Shown piece by piece: positions 7,781-20,058 of a stretch of 64,000 nt of DNA; the stretch's first letter is position 1; each line of letters opens with the position of its first letter. The translations under genes were made by a program, and so were the position numbers. The stretch covers positions 52,916 to 116,915 of the forward strand of contig NZ_JACVAK010000006.1 in NCBI RefSeq assembly GCF_014851805.1, written 5' to 3'. The DNA comes from Pseudoxanthomonas sp. PXM02 (lineage in GTDB: Bacteria; Pseudomonadota; Gammaproteobacteria; Xanthomonadales; Xanthomonadaceae). The notes below the pieces were generated by a model that saw only the letters and a program-made list of their open reading frames with translations, did not search any database and was not told where the DNA came from.

Positions 7781-10153
7781 TTGAACGAGAACATCCTGTG
7801 GTTGCACGAGCTGCGCCTGGCCGACCTGGCCCGCGTCGGCGGCAAGAATTCGTCGCTGGGCGAAATGATCGGCCATCTGGCCAACCTGGGCGTCTCGGTC
7901 CCGGGAGGCTATGCGACCACCGCCGAGGCCTTCAAGGCCTTCATCGCGCACAACGACCTGTCCAAGCGCATCTTCGACAAGCTGGCCACGCTGGACGTCG
8001 AGGACGTGCCGGCGCTGACGGCGGCCGGCAAGGAGATCCGCGGCTGGGTCATCGACGCCCCGCTGCAGCCCGATCTGGATGCCGACATCCGCACGGCCTA
8101 CGCCAAGCTCTCGGCCGACAACGGTGGCGGCGATGTCGCCGTGGCCGTGCGCTCGTCGGCCACCGCTGAAGACCTGCCCGACGCCTCGTTCGCCGGCCAA
8201 CAGGAGACCTTCCTCAACGTCACCGGCGCCGACGATGTCGTGCACAAGGTGAAGGAAGTCTTCGCCAGCCTCTACAACGACCGCGCGATCGCCTATCGCG
8301 TGCACCATGGCTTCAAGCACGAGGACGTGTTCCTGTCCGCGGGCGTGCAGCTGATGGTGCGCTCGGGCGTGGGCTCGTCAGGCGTGCTGTTCACGCTCGA
8401 TACCGAATCCGGCTTCCGGGACGTCGTGTTCGTCACCTCCAGTTTCGGTCTCGGTGAAATGGTCGTGCAGGGCGCGGTGAATCCTGATGAGTTCTACGTC
8501 TACAAGCCCACCCTGAAGCAGGGCAAGCCGGCGATCCTCCGCCGCGCGCTCGGCAGCAAGGCGCTGCGCATGGTGTATTCAGATGTTCCCGGTGAGCGCG
8601 TGCGCACCGAGGACACGCCGGCCCAACTGCGCGGCACGTTTTCCATCAACGACGCGGACGTACACGAACTGGCCAAGCAGGCGCTGGTCATCGAGCAGCA
8701 TTACGGCCGCCCGATGGACATCGAATGGGCGAAGGACGGCGTGACGGGCAAGCTCTTCATCGTGCAGGCACGGCCGGAGACGGTGAAGTCGCGAGCCAAG
8801 GCCACGCAGATCGAACGTTATGCGCTGGAGAAGCGCGGCGAGGTGATCGCCGAAGGTCGCGCCATCGGCCAGAAGATCGGCAGCGGCGTCGCCCGCGTGG
8901 TGCGCTCGCTGGACGACATGGCGCGCGTGCAGCCGGGCGACGTGCTGGTCGCCGACATGACCGATCCCGATTGGGAGCCGGTGATGAAGCGCGCCAGCGC
9001 CATCGTCACCAACCGCGGCGGGCGTACCTGCCATGCCGCCATCATCGCGCGCGAACTGGGCGTCCCCGCCGTGGTCGGCACCGGTAACGCGCTGGACCTG
9101 GTCGCGGACGGCGTCGAAGTAACCGTCAGCTGCGCCGAGGGCGACACCGGCTTCATCTATGCCGGCAACCTGCCGTTCGAGCGCACCACCACCGATCTGG
9201 CCGCGATGCCGGAAGCGCCGCTCAAGATCATGATGAACGTCGCTAACCCCGAGCGCGCATTCGATTTCGGCCAGTTGCCGAATGCCGGCATCGGCCTCGC
9301 CCGTCTGGAGATGATCATCGCCAGCCACATCGGCGTGCATCCGCTGGCGCTGCTGGAATACGACCGCCAGGACCTGGACGTCCGCAAGAAGATCGACGCC
9401 AAGACCGCCGGCTACACCGACCCGGTCAGCTTCTACGTGGATCGCCTGGCGGAAGGCATTGCCACGATCACCGCGTCGGTCGCGCCGCACCCGGTCATCG
9501 TGCGCCTGTCGGACTTCAAGTCCAACGAGTACGCCAACCTGATCGGCGGCACGCGTTACGAGCCGCATGAAGAGAACCCGATGATCGGTTTCCGCGGCGC
9601 CAGCCGTTATGTCGATCCGTCGTTCGAGCCGGCGTTCGCACTGGAATGCCAGGCCGTGCGCCGCGTGCGCGACGAGATGGGCCTGGACAACCTGTGGGTG
9701 ATGATCCCGTTCGTCCGCACGCTGGAAGAAGGCCGCAAGGTCGTCGAGGTGCTGGCCAAGCATGGCCTGCGCCAGGGCGAGAACGGGCTGAAGATCATCA
9801 TGATGTGCGAAGTACCGTCGAATGCGCTGCTCGCCGACGAGTTCCTCGACATCTTCGACGGGTTCTCGATCGGCTCCAACGATTTGACCCAGCTGACCCT
9901 GGGCCTGGATCGCGACTCCAGCATCGTCGCCAACCTGTTCGACGAGCGGAACCCTGCGGTCAAGAAGCTGTTGTCGATGGCCATCAAGGCGGCCCGGTCC
10001 AAGGGCAAGTACGTCGGCATCTGCGGTCAGGGGCCGAGCGATCATCCGGACCTGGCCGAGTGGCTGATGGCCGAAGGTATCGAATCGGTGTCGCTGAATC
10101 CCGACACCGTGGTCGACACCTGGTTGCGACTCGCGAAGACCAAGGCCGGCTGA
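7781..10153 (+). CDS. ppsA: Phosphoenolpyruvate synthase
   Basis: Converts pyruvate, ATP and water to PEP, AMP and Pi for gluconeogenesis. The N-terminal ATP-grasp part begins [20 protein letters not shown]. The swivelling domain carries [15 protein letters not shown] with catalytic His418. The C-terminal PEP/pyruvate barrel ends with CEVPSN and [15 protein letters not shown]. Read from TTG at 7781 the protein has 790 residues, against 792 in E. coli; GGAG lies eight bases before this TTG. An in-frame ATG at 7718 would add 21 residues that do not look like the family. The neighbouring PpsR is expected to control activity. Confidence 0.95.
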   Translation: MNENILWLHELRLADLARVGGKNSSLGEMIGHLANLGVSVPGGYATTAEAFKAFIAHNDLSKRIFDKLATLDVEDVPALTAAGKEIRGWVIDAPLQPDLDADIRTAYAKLSADNGGGDVAVAVRSSATAEDLPDASFAGQQETFLNVTGADDVVHKVKEVFASLYNDRAIAYRVHHGFKHEDVFLSAGVQLMVRSGVGSSGVLFTLDTESGFRDVVFVTSSFGLGEMVVQGAVNPDEFYVYKPTLKQGKPAILRRALGSKALRMVYSDVPGERVRTEDTPAQLRGTFSINDADVHELAKQALVIEQHYGRPMDIEWAKDGVTGKLFIVQARPETVKSRAKATQIERYALEKRGEVIAEGRAIGQKIGSGVARVVRSLDDMARVQPGDVLVADMTDPDWEPVMKRASAIVTNRGGRTCHAAIIARELGVPAVVGTGNALDLVADGVEVTVSCAEGDTGFIYAGNLPFERTTTDLAAMPEAPLKIMMNVANPERAFDFGQLPNAGIGLARLEMIIASHIGVHPLALLEYDRQDLDVRKKIDAKTAGYTDPVSFYVDRLAEGIATITASVAPHPVIVRLSDFKSNEYANLIGGTRYEPHEENPMIGFRGASRYVDPSFEPAFALECQAVRRVRDEMGLDNLWVMIPFVRTLEEGRKVVEVLAKHGLRQGENGLKIIMMCEVPSNALLADEFLDIFDGFSIGSNDLTQLTLGLDRDSSIVANLFDERNPAVKKLLSMAIKAARSKGKYVGICGQGPSDHPDLAEWLMAEGIESVSLNPDTVVDTWLRLAKTKAG

Positions 10154-10207
10154 TACCGGCTGCGACCTTCTTCACGCGAAGGCGGTTACCATCCTCCTGT
10201 AAACCCG

Positions 10208-10229
10208 GCACGCCCCTGATGGGGCGTGC
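10208..10229 (+). terminator. Hairpin after ppsA, possible terminator
   Basis: A perfect nine-base-pair stem (GCACGCCCC / GGGGCGTGC) closes the loop TGAT, 54 bases after the ppsA stop. The following bases (TGCATTTC) are only weakly T-rich, so termination may be partial or factor-dependent, or the hairpin may protect the ppsA 3' end. It lies just upstream of the mscS ribosome binding site. Confidence 0.5.
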
Positions 10230-10247
10230 TGCATTTCAGGAGTGCCC

Positions 10248-11204
10248 ATGCCGACCCCCGCTGCCACCGCCACCGCGCCCGCCCTTACCGAGATCCCCAC
10301 CGAACCTGCGGCGCTGATGCGCGAACTGCGCGGCATCGACTGGCTGCAGTTGCTGGAAACCTGGGGACTGAAGCTGCTCGCCGCCGCCCTGATCTTCCTG
10401 GTCGGCATGTGGCTGGCCAAGCGCTTGAGCACGGGACTGGAGCGCGTGCTGGGCCGGACGCACGCGGATGCCACGCTGGGCGGGTTCCTGCGCCGTGCGA
10501 GCTACGCCGCCATGATGGTTCTGGTGATCATCACCGCGCTCACCTCGCTGGGCGTGAACCCGACCTCGATGCTCGCGGTGCTGGGCGCCGCCGGCCTCGC
10601 CGTCGGCCTGGCACTGAAGGACTCGCTGTCGAATATCGCGTCCGGCGTCATGCTGATCGTGCTGCGTCCGTTCCGCGATGGGGACTTCGTGCAGGCGGCG
10701 GGGCTGGAAGGCGTGGTCGAAGAGGTCCGTATCTTCCAGACGCGCATGCGTACGCTCGACAACCGCCTGATCGTGCTGCCGAACAGCCTGATCACCACGG
10801 CGCCGATCATCAACTTCACCGCGAAGCCGCATCGCCGCATCGACATCCCGGTAGGCGTGGGCTACGACGACGACCTCAAGCGCGCCAAGCAGATTCTGCT
10901 GAAGATCGCGCAAGATCACCCGCATGTGCTGCCGGAGCCGGCGCCCAGCGTCATCGTGTCCAAGCTGAGCGAAAGCAGCGTCGATCTGATCCTGCTGGCG
11001 TGGACCAAAACCAAGGACTTCGGCGAAACCAAGAGCGATCTGACCGAAGCCGTGCGGACCGAGATCATCGGCAACGGCCTCAACATCCCGTATCCACAGC
11101 GCGACCTGCACGTGTACCACCACAACAGCGACGGCACGCCGCTGACGGACATCATCACCAAGGGCGTCGCTGATGATGGCGACGTTGCCAAGCCGGTGGC
11201 GTAG
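10248..11204 (+). CDS. Small-conductance mechanosensitive channel, MscS family
   Basis: A 318-residue inner-membrane channel that releases solutes on hypo-osmotic shock. Three membrane segments come first (LLAAALIFLVGMWLA, then AAMMVLVIITAL, then the pore helix with LGAAGLAVGLALKDSLSN). The MscS beta domain follows (RPFRDGDFVQAAGLEGVVEEV) and then the alpha/beta vestibule. The GLAVGLALKDSLSNIASG stretch is the MscS pore signature. The ATG at 10248 is supported by AGGAG five bases upstream. The Ala/Pro-rich N-terminus of about 25 residues is longer than in E. coli MscS. The stop codon lies inside the first GTAG repeat. Confidence 0.92.
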   Translation: MPTPAATATAPALTEIPTEPAALMRELRGIDWLQLLETWGLKLLAAALIFLVGMWLAKRLSTGLERVLGRTHADATLGGFLRRASYAAMMVLVIITALTSLGVNPTSMLAVLGAAGLAVGLALKDSLSNIASGVMLIVLRPFRDGDFVQAAGLEGVVEEVRIFQTRMRTLDNRLIVLPNSLITTAPIINFTAKPHRRIDIPVGVGYDDDLKRAKQILLKIAQDHPHVLPEPAPSVIVSKLSESSVDLILLAWTKTKDFGETKSDLTEAVRTEIIGNGLNIPYPQRDLHVYHHNSDGTPLTDIITKGVADDGDVAKPVA

Positions 11205-11257
11205 AGCCGAGCCTGCTCGGCTGTACTGCTAGCGCGGCGGAGCAAGCTCCGCTCTAC
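11201..11257. repeat. Inverted pair of GTAG-type REP elements between convergent genes
   Basis: The first unit starts GTAG and folds as AGCCGAGC-CT-GCTCGGCT (11205-11222). The second, in opposite orientation, is GCGGAGC-AA-GCTCCGC (11237-11252) followed by TCTAC, the complement of GTAGA. This matches the design of GTAG-headed palindromes known as SMAG elements in Stenotrophomonas. The pair fills the whole gap between mscS and orn and may act as a bidirectional terminator. Confidence 0.75.
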
Positions 11258-11260
11258 GCA

Positions 11261-11821
11261 TCACTCTGCCAGTGCCGCCATATGCTTGCGGTAATGGCGT
11301 AGTTCTTCGATGGAATCACGCACGTCGCTCAGCGCGGTGTGGCTGGCCTGCTTGCGGACGCCTTCCAGCACCTGTGGCGCCCAGCGGCGCGCGAGCTCTT
11401 TCAACGTGCTGACGTCGAGATTGCGGTAGTGGAAATACTTCTCCAGGCGCGGCATCAGCCGGTGCAGGAACCGACGGTCCTGGCAGATCGAGTTGCCGCA
11501 CATCGGCGACGCGCCGGCCGGCAGCCACTCGTTGAGGAAGGCCACCGTCTGCGCCTCGGCCTGTCCCAGCGACACCTCGCTCTCGACGACCCGCTTCCAC
11601 AGACCCGAGCGACCATGCTGGTTGCGGTTCCAGTCGTCCATCGCTTCCAGCACGGACACCGGATGGGCGATGGCGAACTCCGGACCTTCGGCCAGTACGT
11701 TCAACTTCGAATCGGTGACGACCGTGGCGATCTCCAGGATGGAGTCGCGGTCGGTGTCGAGCCCGGTCATTTCCAGGTCGATCCAGATCAGGCGGTCGGT
11801 ACTCGCGTTGTTCGAGGCCAT
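11261..11821 (-). CDS. orn: Oligoribonuclease
   Basis: A 186-residue 3'-5' exoribonuclease of the DEDD family that degrades dinucleotides and short RNAs, including pGpG from cyclic-di-GMP breakdown. WIDLEMTGL (first Asp-Glu pair), the [14 protein letters not shown] region and the C-terminal [14 protein letters not shown] (His and last Asp) are present. The ATG at 11821 is chosen because the protein then begins [20 protein letters not shown], like other family members; no strong ribosome binding site is visible. The gene converges on mscS across the REP pair. Confidence 0.95.
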   Translation of the reverse strand: MASNNASTDRLIWIDLEMTGLDTDRDSILEIATVVTDSKLNVLAEGPEFAIAHPVSVLEAMDDWNRNQHGRSGLWKRVVESEVSLGQAEAQTVAFLNEWLPAGASPMCGNSICQDRRFLHRLMPRLEKYFHYRNLDVSTLKELARRWAPQVLEGVRKQASHTALSDVRDSIEELRHYRKHMAALAE

Positions 11822-11922
11822 GCAGCAGTCCATGACAGGAAGGAGGTCCGGCCGTTCCACACCGGGAATGCGGTCGTGCCGCATCGTGTCATGATAACGC
11901 AGACCACTCCGGCGACCGGCCC

Positions 11923-12387
11923 ATGAACCCCACCACCGATCACGCCGTCCTCACCGCGATGCTCGCACCGGCGTTCTTCCTGACCGCGACCGCATCGCTG
12001 CTGTTGTCGGCCAACAACCGCCTGGCGCGCATCATCGACCGCGCCCGCACCCTGCTGCGTGAACTGGCGGACGTCGAGGACGAGACCGAGCGTTCGCTGC
12101 TTGAGCGGCGCATCGCATTGCAGCGCCTGCGCAGCCTGATCATCCTGCGCGCGGGCCAGTTGCTCTATGCCGCGATCAGCTGCTTCGTCGGCACCAGCCT
12201 GGCAGTGGCGGTGGACACGTTCACAGGGCACCGGCTGGGCTCATTGCCCACGTGGCTGGCCGCACTGGGCGTGGTCGCGATGCTGGCGGCCAGCCTGCTG
12301 CTGGCGCGCGAGTCCACGCTGGCGGTCACGGCGATCAACGAAGAAATGGATCACCGCAAGGTAAAGCGGAAGTTTCCGACGCCCTAG
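11923..12387 (+). CDS. DUF2721 family membrane protein
   Basis: A 154-residue inner-membrane protein of the DUF2721 family. It has a hydrophobic N-terminal segment ([16 protein letters not shown]), a charged helical stretch ([31 protein letters not shown] is its span), then two further membrane segments and a basic C-terminus. The function is unknown. The start lies about 100 bases from the divergent orn start, and its stop overlaps the convergent tadA stop by four bases. Confidence 0.82.
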   Translation: MNPTTDHAVLTAMLAPAFFLTATASLLLSANNRLARIIDRARTLLRELADVEDETERSLLERRIALQRLRSLIILRAGQLLYAAISCFVGTSLAVAVDTFTGHRLGSLPTWLAALGVVAMLAASLLLARESTLAVTAINEEMDHRKVKRKFPTP

Positions 12388-12860
12388 ACCAGCGGTCGAC
12401 CGCGCTTCGCACGGAAGTAGTTGGTCAGCCGGCGACCCGCCTCTTCGCCCAGTACACCACCCAGCACCTCGATGCGGTGGTTGTGGCGCGGATCCGCTAC
12501 CAGGTCGAACACACTGCCGCAGGCGCCGGTCTTGGGATCGGTCGCCCCGTAGACGATACGCGCCACGCGTGCATGCACCAGCGCCATCGCGCACATTGCG
12601 CAGGGCTCCAAGGTGACGTACAGCGTGCTGCCGAGCAGCCGATGGTTGCCCACCGCCCTGCCCGCCTCGCGCATCGCCACGATCTCGGCATGTGCCGTGG
12701 GATCGTGGTCAAGGATGTTGCGGTTCCAGCCTTCGCCCAGCACGTGGCCGTCAGCGCCTACCAGCACGGCGCCAACGGGAATCTCGTCGAACTCGCGCTC
12801 GGCGCGATCCGCCAATGCGAACGCGCGCCGCATCCAGTGTTCGTGGCCGGGCTCGACCAT
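12384..12860 (-). CDS. tadA: tRNA-specific adenosine deaminase
   Basis: A 158-residue zinc enzyme that converts A34 to inosine in the tRNA-Arg(ACG) anticodon. The cytidine-deaminase signature is complete: HAEI (zinc His and catalytic Glu) and PCAMCAMAL (two zinc Cys). The C-terminal NYFRAKRG tail fits the tRNA-contact region. The start is the ATG at 12860, which shares a base with the guaA stop (TGATG), so it is probably translated after guaA. Such guaB-guaA-tadA grouping is seen in several gammaproteobacteria. Confidence 0.93.
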   Translation of the reverse strand: MVEPGHEHWMRRAFALADRAEREFDEIPVGAVLVGADGHVLGEGWNRNILDHDPTAHAEIVAMREAGRAVGNHRLLGSTLYVTLEPCAMCAMALVHARVARIVYGATDPKTGACGSVFDLVADPRHNHRIEVLGGVLGEEAGRRLTNYFRAKRGRPLV

Positions 12861-14425
12861 CACTCCCACTCGATGGTGGCCGGAGGCTTGCCGGAGATGT
12901 CGTAGACCACGCGCGATACGCCGCGCAGCTCGTTGATGATGCGGTTGCTGACCGTGCCGAGGAAGTCGTACGGAAGGTGCGCCCAATGCGCGGTCATGAA
13001 GTCGATCGTCTCGACCGCCCGCAGCGCGATGACCCACTCGTAGGCGCGCGCATCGCCGACCACGCCTACCGATTTCACCGGCAGGAACACCGCGAACGCC
13101 TGCGAGGTCTTGTCGTACAGGTCGGCCTTGCGCAGTTCGTCGATGAAGATGGCATCGGCCTTGGCCAGCAGTTCGGCGTACTCCGGCTTGACCTCGCCGA
13201 GGATGCGCACCCCCAGGCCCGGACCGGGGAACGGATGGCGGTAGACCATCGTGCGCGGCAGGCCGAGCTCGACGCCGAGGCGACGCACTTCATCCTTGAA
13301 CAGCTCACGGAGCGGTTCGACCAGGCCCAGCTTCATGTGCTCGGGCAGACCGCCAACGTTGTGGTGGCTCTTGATGACATGCGCCTTGCCGGTCTTGCTG
13401 CCGGCCGACTCGATCACGTCCGGGTAGATCGTGCCCTGCGCCAGCCACTTGGCGTTCTTCAGCTTGTTCGACTCTTCCTCGAAGATCTCGACGAACAGGT
13501 TGCCGATGATCTTGCGCTTGGCTTCCGGGTCGGCGACGCCTTCCAGCGCTTTGAAGTAGCGGTCGGCGGCATTGACGCGCACGACCTTCACGCCCATGTG
13601 TTCGGCGAACATCGCCATCACCTGGTCGCCTTCCTGCCAGCGCAGCAGGCCGGTGTCGACGAACACGCAGGTCAGCTGTTCACCGATAGCCTTGTGCAGC
13701 AGCGCAGCGACGACGGAGGAATCCACGCCACCGGACAGGCCCAGGATCACTTCATCAGAGCCCACCTGCTCGCGCACGCGCGCGATCTGGTCGTCGATGA
13801 TGTTGGCGGCGGTCCACAGCGTCTTGCAGCCGCAGATGTCGGCGACGAAGCGGCGCAGCAGCGTCTGGCCCTGCTTGGTATGCGTCACTTCCGGATGGAA
13901 CTGCACGCCGTACCACTGCTTCTCTTCCAGCGCCATCGCCGCGACCGGGATGCGGTCGGTGGTGGCGGTGATCGTCCAGCCCGGCGGCGCCTTGGCGACA
14001 TGGTCGCCGTGGCTCATCCACACGTCGATGCGCGGCTCGCCCTGGTGGTCGCTCAGGCCACCCAGCAGCGCGTCGTGCGCGACCAGCTGCACTTCGGCAT
14101 GGCCGAACTCGCGCGCGTCGGCGGCTTCCGTCGCGCCGCCCAGCTGCGCAGCCAAGGTCTGCATGCCGTAGCAGATGCCGAGGATCGGCAGGCCGCTGTC
14201 GAATACCTGTTGAGGCGCGGCGGGTGCACCGTGCTGGGTCGTGGATTCCGGACCGCCCGACAGGATGATGCCCTTGGCGCCGAACTTCGCGATCTCCTCC
14301 GGGTCGTGGTCCCACGCCCAGATTTCGCAGTAGACGCCGATCTCGCGGATGCGGCGGGCGATCAGCTGCGTGTACTGCGCGCCGAAGTCGAGGATGAGGA
14401 TCTTGTCGGTATGGATATTCGTCAT
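12860..14425 (-). CDS. guaA: GMP synthase (glutamine-hydrolysing)
   Basis: A 521-residue enzyme making GMP from XMP, ATP and glutamine, the last step of guanine nucleotide synthesis. The class I glutamine amidotransferase domain shows ILSGGPES, the nucleophile in [12 protein letters not shown] and the HPEVTHT dyad. The ATP pyrophosphatase P-loop is [16 protein letters not shown], and the C-terminal dimer domain ends [13 protein letters not shown] lies four bases before the ATG. It follows guaB by 60 bases and overlaps tadA. Confidence 0.97.
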   Translation of the reverse strand: MTNIHTDKILILDFGAQYTQLIARRIREIGVYCEIWAWDHDPEEIAKFGAKGIILSGGPESTTQHGAPAAPQQVFDSGLPILGICYGMQTLAAQLGGATEAADAREFGHAEVQLVAHDALLGGLSDHQGEPRIDVWMSHGDHVAKAPPGWTITATTDRIPVAAMALEEKQWYGVQFHPEVTHTKQGQTLLRRFVADICGCKTLWTAANIIDDQIARVREQVGSDEVILGLSGGVDSSVVAALLHKAIGEQLTCVFVDTGLLRWQEGDQVMAMFAEHMGVKVVRVNAADRYFKALEGVADPEAKRKIIGNLFVEIFEEESNKLKNAKWLAQGTIYPDVIESAGSKTGKAHVIKSHHNVGGLPEHMKLGLVEPLRELFKDEVRRLGVELGLPRTMVYRHPFPGPGLGVRILGEVKPEYAELLAKADAIFIDELRKADLYDKTSQAFAVFLPVKSVGVVGDARAYEWVIALRAVETIDFMTAHWAHLPYDFLGTVSNRIINELRGVSRVVYDISGKPPATIEWE

Positions 14426-14447
14426 GGTGTCCTGCGGCTATAAACGA

Positions 14448-14475
14448 AGAAGGGAAACGCTGGCGTCTCCCTTCT
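14448..14475 (-). terminator. Strong hairpin between guaB and guaA
   Basis: Thirteen paired positions (AGAAGGGAAACGC with GCGTCTCCCTTCT, one mismatch-like A-C on the plus strand that is a G-U pair in the minus-strand RNA) close a two-base loop. On the transcript it is followed by TCGTTTATAG, only moderately U-rich. It could cause partial termination after guaB or stabilise the guaB message. Confidence 0.45.
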
Positions 14476-14485
14476 CTGGCAACGA

Positions 14486-16118
<1,633 letters not shown>

Positions 16119-16134
16119 CAGCAAAAAGCGCGGC

Positions 16135-16992
16135 TCAGAGGCCCGCTTCGGCCGCTTCCAGCGTGTTCTGCATCAGCGTGGCCACGGTCATTGGCCCCAC
16201 CCCGCCCGGCACCGGCGTGATCCAGCTGGCTCTCTCCCGGGCGGCATCGAAGCCGACATCGCCCACCAGCCGTCCGTCGTCCAGACGGTTGATGCCCACG
16301 TCGATGACAACCGCGCCCGGCTTGACCCATTCGCCCGGGACCAGGCCGGGCTTGCCCGCCGCGACCACCAGGATGTCGGCATCGCCGACGCGGGCCTGCA
16401 GCACCTCGCGCGGAGTGAACTTGTGGCAGCTGGTGACGGTGCAGCCGGCAATCAGCAGCTCCAGCGCCATCGGTCGGCCCACATGGTTGCTGACACCGAC
16501 GATCGTCGCGTTGCGACCGCGCACCGGCTGGTCGGTATAGGCCAGCAGCGTGGTGATGCCGCGCGGCGTGCACGGGCGCAGGCCGAACTGGCGCAGCGCC
16601 AGATGGCCGACGTTGGCCGGATGGAAGCCATCGACGTCCTTCCGCGGATCAATGCGTTCAATCAGGCGCGTCGCATCGGGAATGCCCGGTAGCGGCAGCT
16701 GCACCAGGATGCCGTGGATCTTGGGATCGGCATTCAGCTGGTCGATCAGCGCAAGCAGCTGCGCCTCGGTCGTGCCCGCCGGCAGGTCGTAGTCGAACGC
16801 CTCGATGCCGACCTTCTCCGCCGCCCGACGCTTGTTGCGCACGTACACGGTGGATGCCGGATCACCCCCCACCAGCACCACCGCCAGGCCCGGCCTGCCC
16901 AGGCCCGCCGACACGCGCGCGTCGACCCGGACTTTCAGTTCGTCCAGCAGGTTCTCGGCAATGCGGCGGCCGTCCAGGATTCGGGCAGTCAT
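16135..16992 (-). CDS. folD: Bifunctional methylenetetrahydrofolate dehydrogenase/cyclohydrolase
   Basis: A 285-residue cytoplasmic enzyme interconverting 5,10-methylene-THF and 10-formyl-THF. The catalytic Lys region ([17 protein letters not shown]), GILVQLPLP, the [10 protein letters not shown] signature and the Rossmann loop [15 protein letters not shown] are intact, and [15 protein letters not shown] ends the protein. The ATG at 16992 gives the usual N-terminus [15 protein letters not shown]. An open frame continues far upstream but contains no further FolD sequence. The gene diverges from the DUF1244 gene. Confidence 0.96.
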   Translation of the reverse strand: MTARILDGRRIAENLLDELKVRVDARVSAGLGRPGLAVVLVGGDPASTVYVRNKRRAAEKVGIEAFDYDLPAGTTEAQLLALIDQLNADPKIHGILVQLPLPGIPDATRLIERIDPRKDVDGFHPANVGHLALRQFGLRPCTPRGITTLLAYTDQPVRGRNATIVGVSNHVGRPMALELLIAGCTVTSCHKFTPREVLQARVGDADILVVAAGKPGLVPGEWVKPGAVVIDVGINRLDDGRLVGDVGFDAARERASWITPVPGGVGPMTVATLMQNTLEAAEAGL

Positions 16993-17082
16993 GAGCAGGG
17001 GCGGTGTAGAGTCGATGCGTATTGTCCCCGATTCCCCCCACCCTGCGCGACCCGCTTCGCGCGTCCAGGACGTCTTCACACC

Positions 17083-17379
17083 ATGACCGACACCACCGCC
17101 CTCGAAGCCGCCGCGTTTCGCCGCCTGCTGAAACACCTCAACCAGGACCGTCCGGACGTGCAGAACATCGATCTGATGATCCTCGCGGGCTTCTGCCGGA
17201 ACTGCCTGGCCGACTGGTATCGCGAGGCTGCGGAGGACGTCGGCATCGCGATGAATAAGGAACAAGCGCGCGAACGCGTCTACGGCATGCCGTTCGGCGA
17301 CTGGAAGGCGCAGCACCAGCAGGAGGCGACGCCTGAGCAGTTGGCCGCGTTCAAGGCCGCGCAGGAGCGCCATGGCTGA
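17083..17379 (+). CDS. DUF1244 family protein
   Basis: A 98-residue helical protein matching the small, widely conserved DUF1244 family. Diagnostic parts are [21 protein letters not shown], the [11 protein letters not shown] core with two Cys, and [16 protein letters not shown]. The biochemical role is unknown. The CxxC pair could bind metal, but no other ligands are obvious. It overlaps the following hydrolase gene by eight bases, so the two are likely co-transcribed. Confidence 0.88.
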   Translation: MTDTTALEAAAFRRLLKHLNQDRPDVQNIDLMILAGFCRNCLADWYREAAEDVGIAMNKEQARERVYGMPFGDWKAQHQQEATPEQLAAFKAAQERHG

Positions 17380-18166
17380 GGTTCGCCTCCGACGCATGCT
17401 GCTGTGGGGCGCCCTCGCCGTCCTCGCCATCTATCTGGCACTGTGCGCCCTGCTCTACGTCCAGCAACGCCGGCTGATCTACTACCCGCAGTTCACGCGG
17501 GTGGCCGCGGACCAGACCGACTTCGCGGTCACCCGACCTGATGCCGTCCTGCGAGGCTGGATCGTCAACCCCGGCCATCCGGATGCAGTGCTGTACTTCG
17601 GTGGCAACGCGGAAGCGGTGGAAGCCAACCGCGACGTGTTCGCCCAGTGGCTGCCGTCCCGCACGGTCTATCTGGTGGCCCATCGTGGCTACGGCGCGAG
17701 CGATGGTGAACCGTCGGAGGCTGCGCTGCAGGCCGATGCGCTTGCGGTGTATGACGACATCGCGCGACGCCATCCAGAGGGCGACGTGGCCGTAATCGGC
17801 CGCAGCCTGGGAAGTGGCGTGGCGACCCATGTGGCGTCGGCGCGCCCGGTCAGGAACCTGGTACTGGTGACGCCGTTCGACAGCCTGGCCGCCGTCGCGC
17901 AATCGCACTACCCGGCATTTCCGGTCGGCCTGTTGCTGAAGGACCGCTACGATTCCGCTGCACGTCTGCCCGGCTACAAGGGAAAACTGCTCGTGCTGCG
18001 CGCCGGCCGGGACGTGGTGGTACCGCCGCCGCATACCGACCGGCTGCTGGCCGCATACAAGGGACAGCCACAGGTGGTGGACTTTCCGCGTGCAGGCCAC
18101 GACGACCTGTCGGCGGATCCCGCCTACTGGCCGGCGATCCGCAGCTTCCTCACGCCTGCCGACTGA
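17372..18166 (+). CDS. Membrane-anchored alpha/beta hydrolase (BEM46/YfhR-like)
   Basis: A 264-residue protein with one N-terminal membrane anchor ([20 protein letters not shown]), followed by RLIYYP, the hallmark of YfhR/BEM46-type hydrolases. The nucleophile elbow is GRSLGSG, with acid and base provided later ([13 protein letters not shown] and AGHDD). The substrate is unknown. Orientation suggests an inner-membrane protein with the catalytic domain on one side only. It overlaps the DUF1244 gene by eight bases and converges on the CPA2 antiporter gene. Confidence 0.85.
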   Translation: MAEVRLRRMLLWGALAVLAIYLALCALLYVQQRRLIYYPQFTRVAADQTDFAVTRPDAVLRGWIVNPGHPDAVLYFGGNAEAVEANRDVFAQWLPSRTVYLVAHRGYGASDGEPSEAALQADALAVYDDIARRHPEGDVAVIGRSLGSGVATHVASARPVRNLVLVTPFDSLAAVAQSHYPAFPVGLLLKDRYDSAARLPGYKGKLLVLRAGRDVVVPPPHTDRLLAAYKGQPQVVDFPRAGHDDLSADPAYWPAIRSFLTPAD

Positions 18167-18176
18167 TCGTCGTCGG

Positions 18177-20021
18177 CTACTCCTCTTCTTCCTCGCCAAT
18201 CGCCTCAGCGGCCTCCTCGTTCAACGCCTTCGCCTCGCGCTTGGGTTTGGTGAACGGGGTCGGCGTGGGCTTGGCCGGCTTGGCATTGCCGTAGAGCGCG
18301 GGGATGCCGGATCTGAGGTCGCCACCGCCTGCGATCTCGAGTTCGAACCGCTCGGCGTCGCGCCGGCGGATCTCCAGCGCAATCGCGTCCGCGTCTTCCG
18401 GCGAGGTGCCGACACTCATCAATGCTGCCTTGCCGAACTCCACCGCCGACTCGAACGTCTCGCGGATCTGGAAATCGACACCGGCGGCGATCAGCGCCAG
18501 CGAATGCTCGCGGTCGAACGAGCGCGCCAGCACCTGCGCCTGCGGGAACTCATGCCGGACCAGTTCGACGATGCGGCTGGCGGCGTCCTTGTCGTTGATG
18601 CAGATGGCGATCGACTGCGCCGTCTGCGCACCGCAGGCACGCAGCACGTCCAGGCGGGTGCCGTCGCCGTAATAGATCTTGAAGCCGAACTCCTCGGCAC
18701 TACGGATCATCTCGATGTCGGTATCGATGATGGTCACGTCCACGTCGCGCGCCAGCAGCGACTGGCTCATCACCTGGCCAAAGCGCCCGAAGCCGATGAT
18801 CAGCACGCTGCCGCTGAGACCCTTGGCTTCTTCGATGCCCTCCATCGAGGGCTTGTCCGGATGGGTGAACCGGCGCAGCAGCAGCACGAACAGCGGCGTC
18901 AGCGCCATCGACAGCACCACGATGGCGGTCAGGTTGGCGTTGACCGTAGCATCGATGATGCCGGCCGACGCCGCAGCAGCGAACAGCACGAAGGCGAACT
19001 CGCCGCCCTGCGCCATCAGCACCGCACGGTCCAGCGCCTCTGCGTGTGCGCTGCGGGTCATGCGCGCCACCACGTAGATGCAGACAGCCTTCACCACCAT
19101 CATCGCCAGTACCGCGCTGACGATCAGCGGCCAGTTAGCGGCCACCACGGCCAGGTCCAGCGCCATGCCTACGCCGAGGAAGAACAGGCCCAACAGGATG
19201 CCGCGGAACGGCTCGATATCGGCTTCGATCTGGTGACGGAAGGTCGACTCGGATAGCAGCACGCCAGCCAGGAACGCGCCCATGGCCATCGACAGCCCGC
19301 CCAGCTGCATCAGCAGGGCAGCACCCAGCACCACCAGGAGTGCCGCCGCAGTCATGACCTCGCGCGCCTTGGCGGCGGCCAGGATGCGGAAGAACGGATT
19401 CAGCAGCCAGATGCCGGCGGCGACCAATCCGCCCAGCGAGGCCGCCGCGATGCCGATCGACACCCAGCGGGAGCCCTCCTCCGGCTGCACCACCTGCGGC
19501 GACATGAAGGCGACCAGCACCAGCAGCGGCACGATCAACAGGTCTTCGAACAGCAGGATCGAGACGACCTTCTGGCCGTTCGGCAGCGCCACGTCGCCGC
19601 GCTCGGCCAACAGCTGCATCACTACGGCGGTGGACGTCAGCACGAAGCCCATGCCTCCGATGAACGACACCGGCAGCGAATAGCCGAACAGCAGGCCGAC
19701 ACCGGTCAGCAGCAACGTGCATACGGCGATCTGCAGTGCGCCCAGCCCGAAGATCTGCTTGCGCAGGCTCCACAGGTGACTCGGCCGCATCTCCAGGCCG
19801 ATGACGAACAGGAACATCACTACGCCGAGTTCGGCGACATGCAGGATGGACTGCGGATCGGAGAACCACTTCAGTCCGAACGGGCCGATCGCAAGGCCGG
19901 CGGCCAGATAGCCCAGGACCGATCCCAGACCCAGCCGCCGGAACAGCGGCACCGTAACGACCGCGGCGCCCAACAGGGCGACGACACTGACCAGTTGGCT
20001 GGCACCGGATTCTGCACTCAT
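18177..20021 (-). CDS. CPA2-family monovalent cation/proton antiporter with RCK domain (KefB/C-like)
   Basis: A 614-residue protein. Residues about 1-380 form twelve or so membrane helices (GSVLGYLAAGLAIGPFGLKW, then FVIGLEMRPSHLW). A TrkA-N/RCK nucleotide-binding domain follows with IIGFGRFGQVMSQSL, and the tail is acidic, ending EAIGEEEEE. KefB and KefC are potassium efflux systems gated by glutathione adducts. Ligand residues for glutathione cannot be judged here, so the ion and gating are not assigned. No kefF/kefG ancillary gene is adjacent. Confidence 0.9.
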   Translation of the reverse strand: MSAESGASQLVSVVALLGAAVVTVPLFRRLGLGSVLGYLAAGLAIGPFGLKWFSDPQSILHVAELGVVMFLFVIGLEMRPSHLWSLRKQIFGLGALQIAVCTLLLTGVGLLFGYSLPVSFIGGMGFVLTSTAVVMQLLAERGDVALPNGQKVVSILLFEDLLIVPLLVLVAFMSPQVVQPEEGSRWVSIGIAAASLGGLVAAGIWLLNPFFRILAAAKAREVMTAAALLVVLGAALLMQLGGLSMAMGAFLAGVLLSESTFRHQIEADIEPFRGILLGLFFLGVGMALDLAVVAANWPLIVSAVLAMMVVKAVCIYVVARMTRSAHAEALDRAVLMAQGGEFAFVLFAAAASAGIIDATVNANLTAIVVLSMALTPLFVLLLRRFTHPDKPSMEGIEEAKGLSGSVLIIGFGRFGQVMSQSLLARDVDVTIIDTDIEMIRSAEEFGFKIYYGDGTRLDVLRACGAQTAQSIAICINDKDAASRIVELVRHEFPQAQVLARSFDREHSLALIAAGVDFQIRETFESAVEFGKAALMSVGTSPEDADAIALEIRRRDAERFELEIAGGGDLRSGIPALYGNAKPAKPTPTPFTKPKREAKALNEEAAEAIGEEEEE

Positions 20022-20058
20022 GCCGGCAGTCTACCGGATGGTGCCCGCCTTGCCGTCC

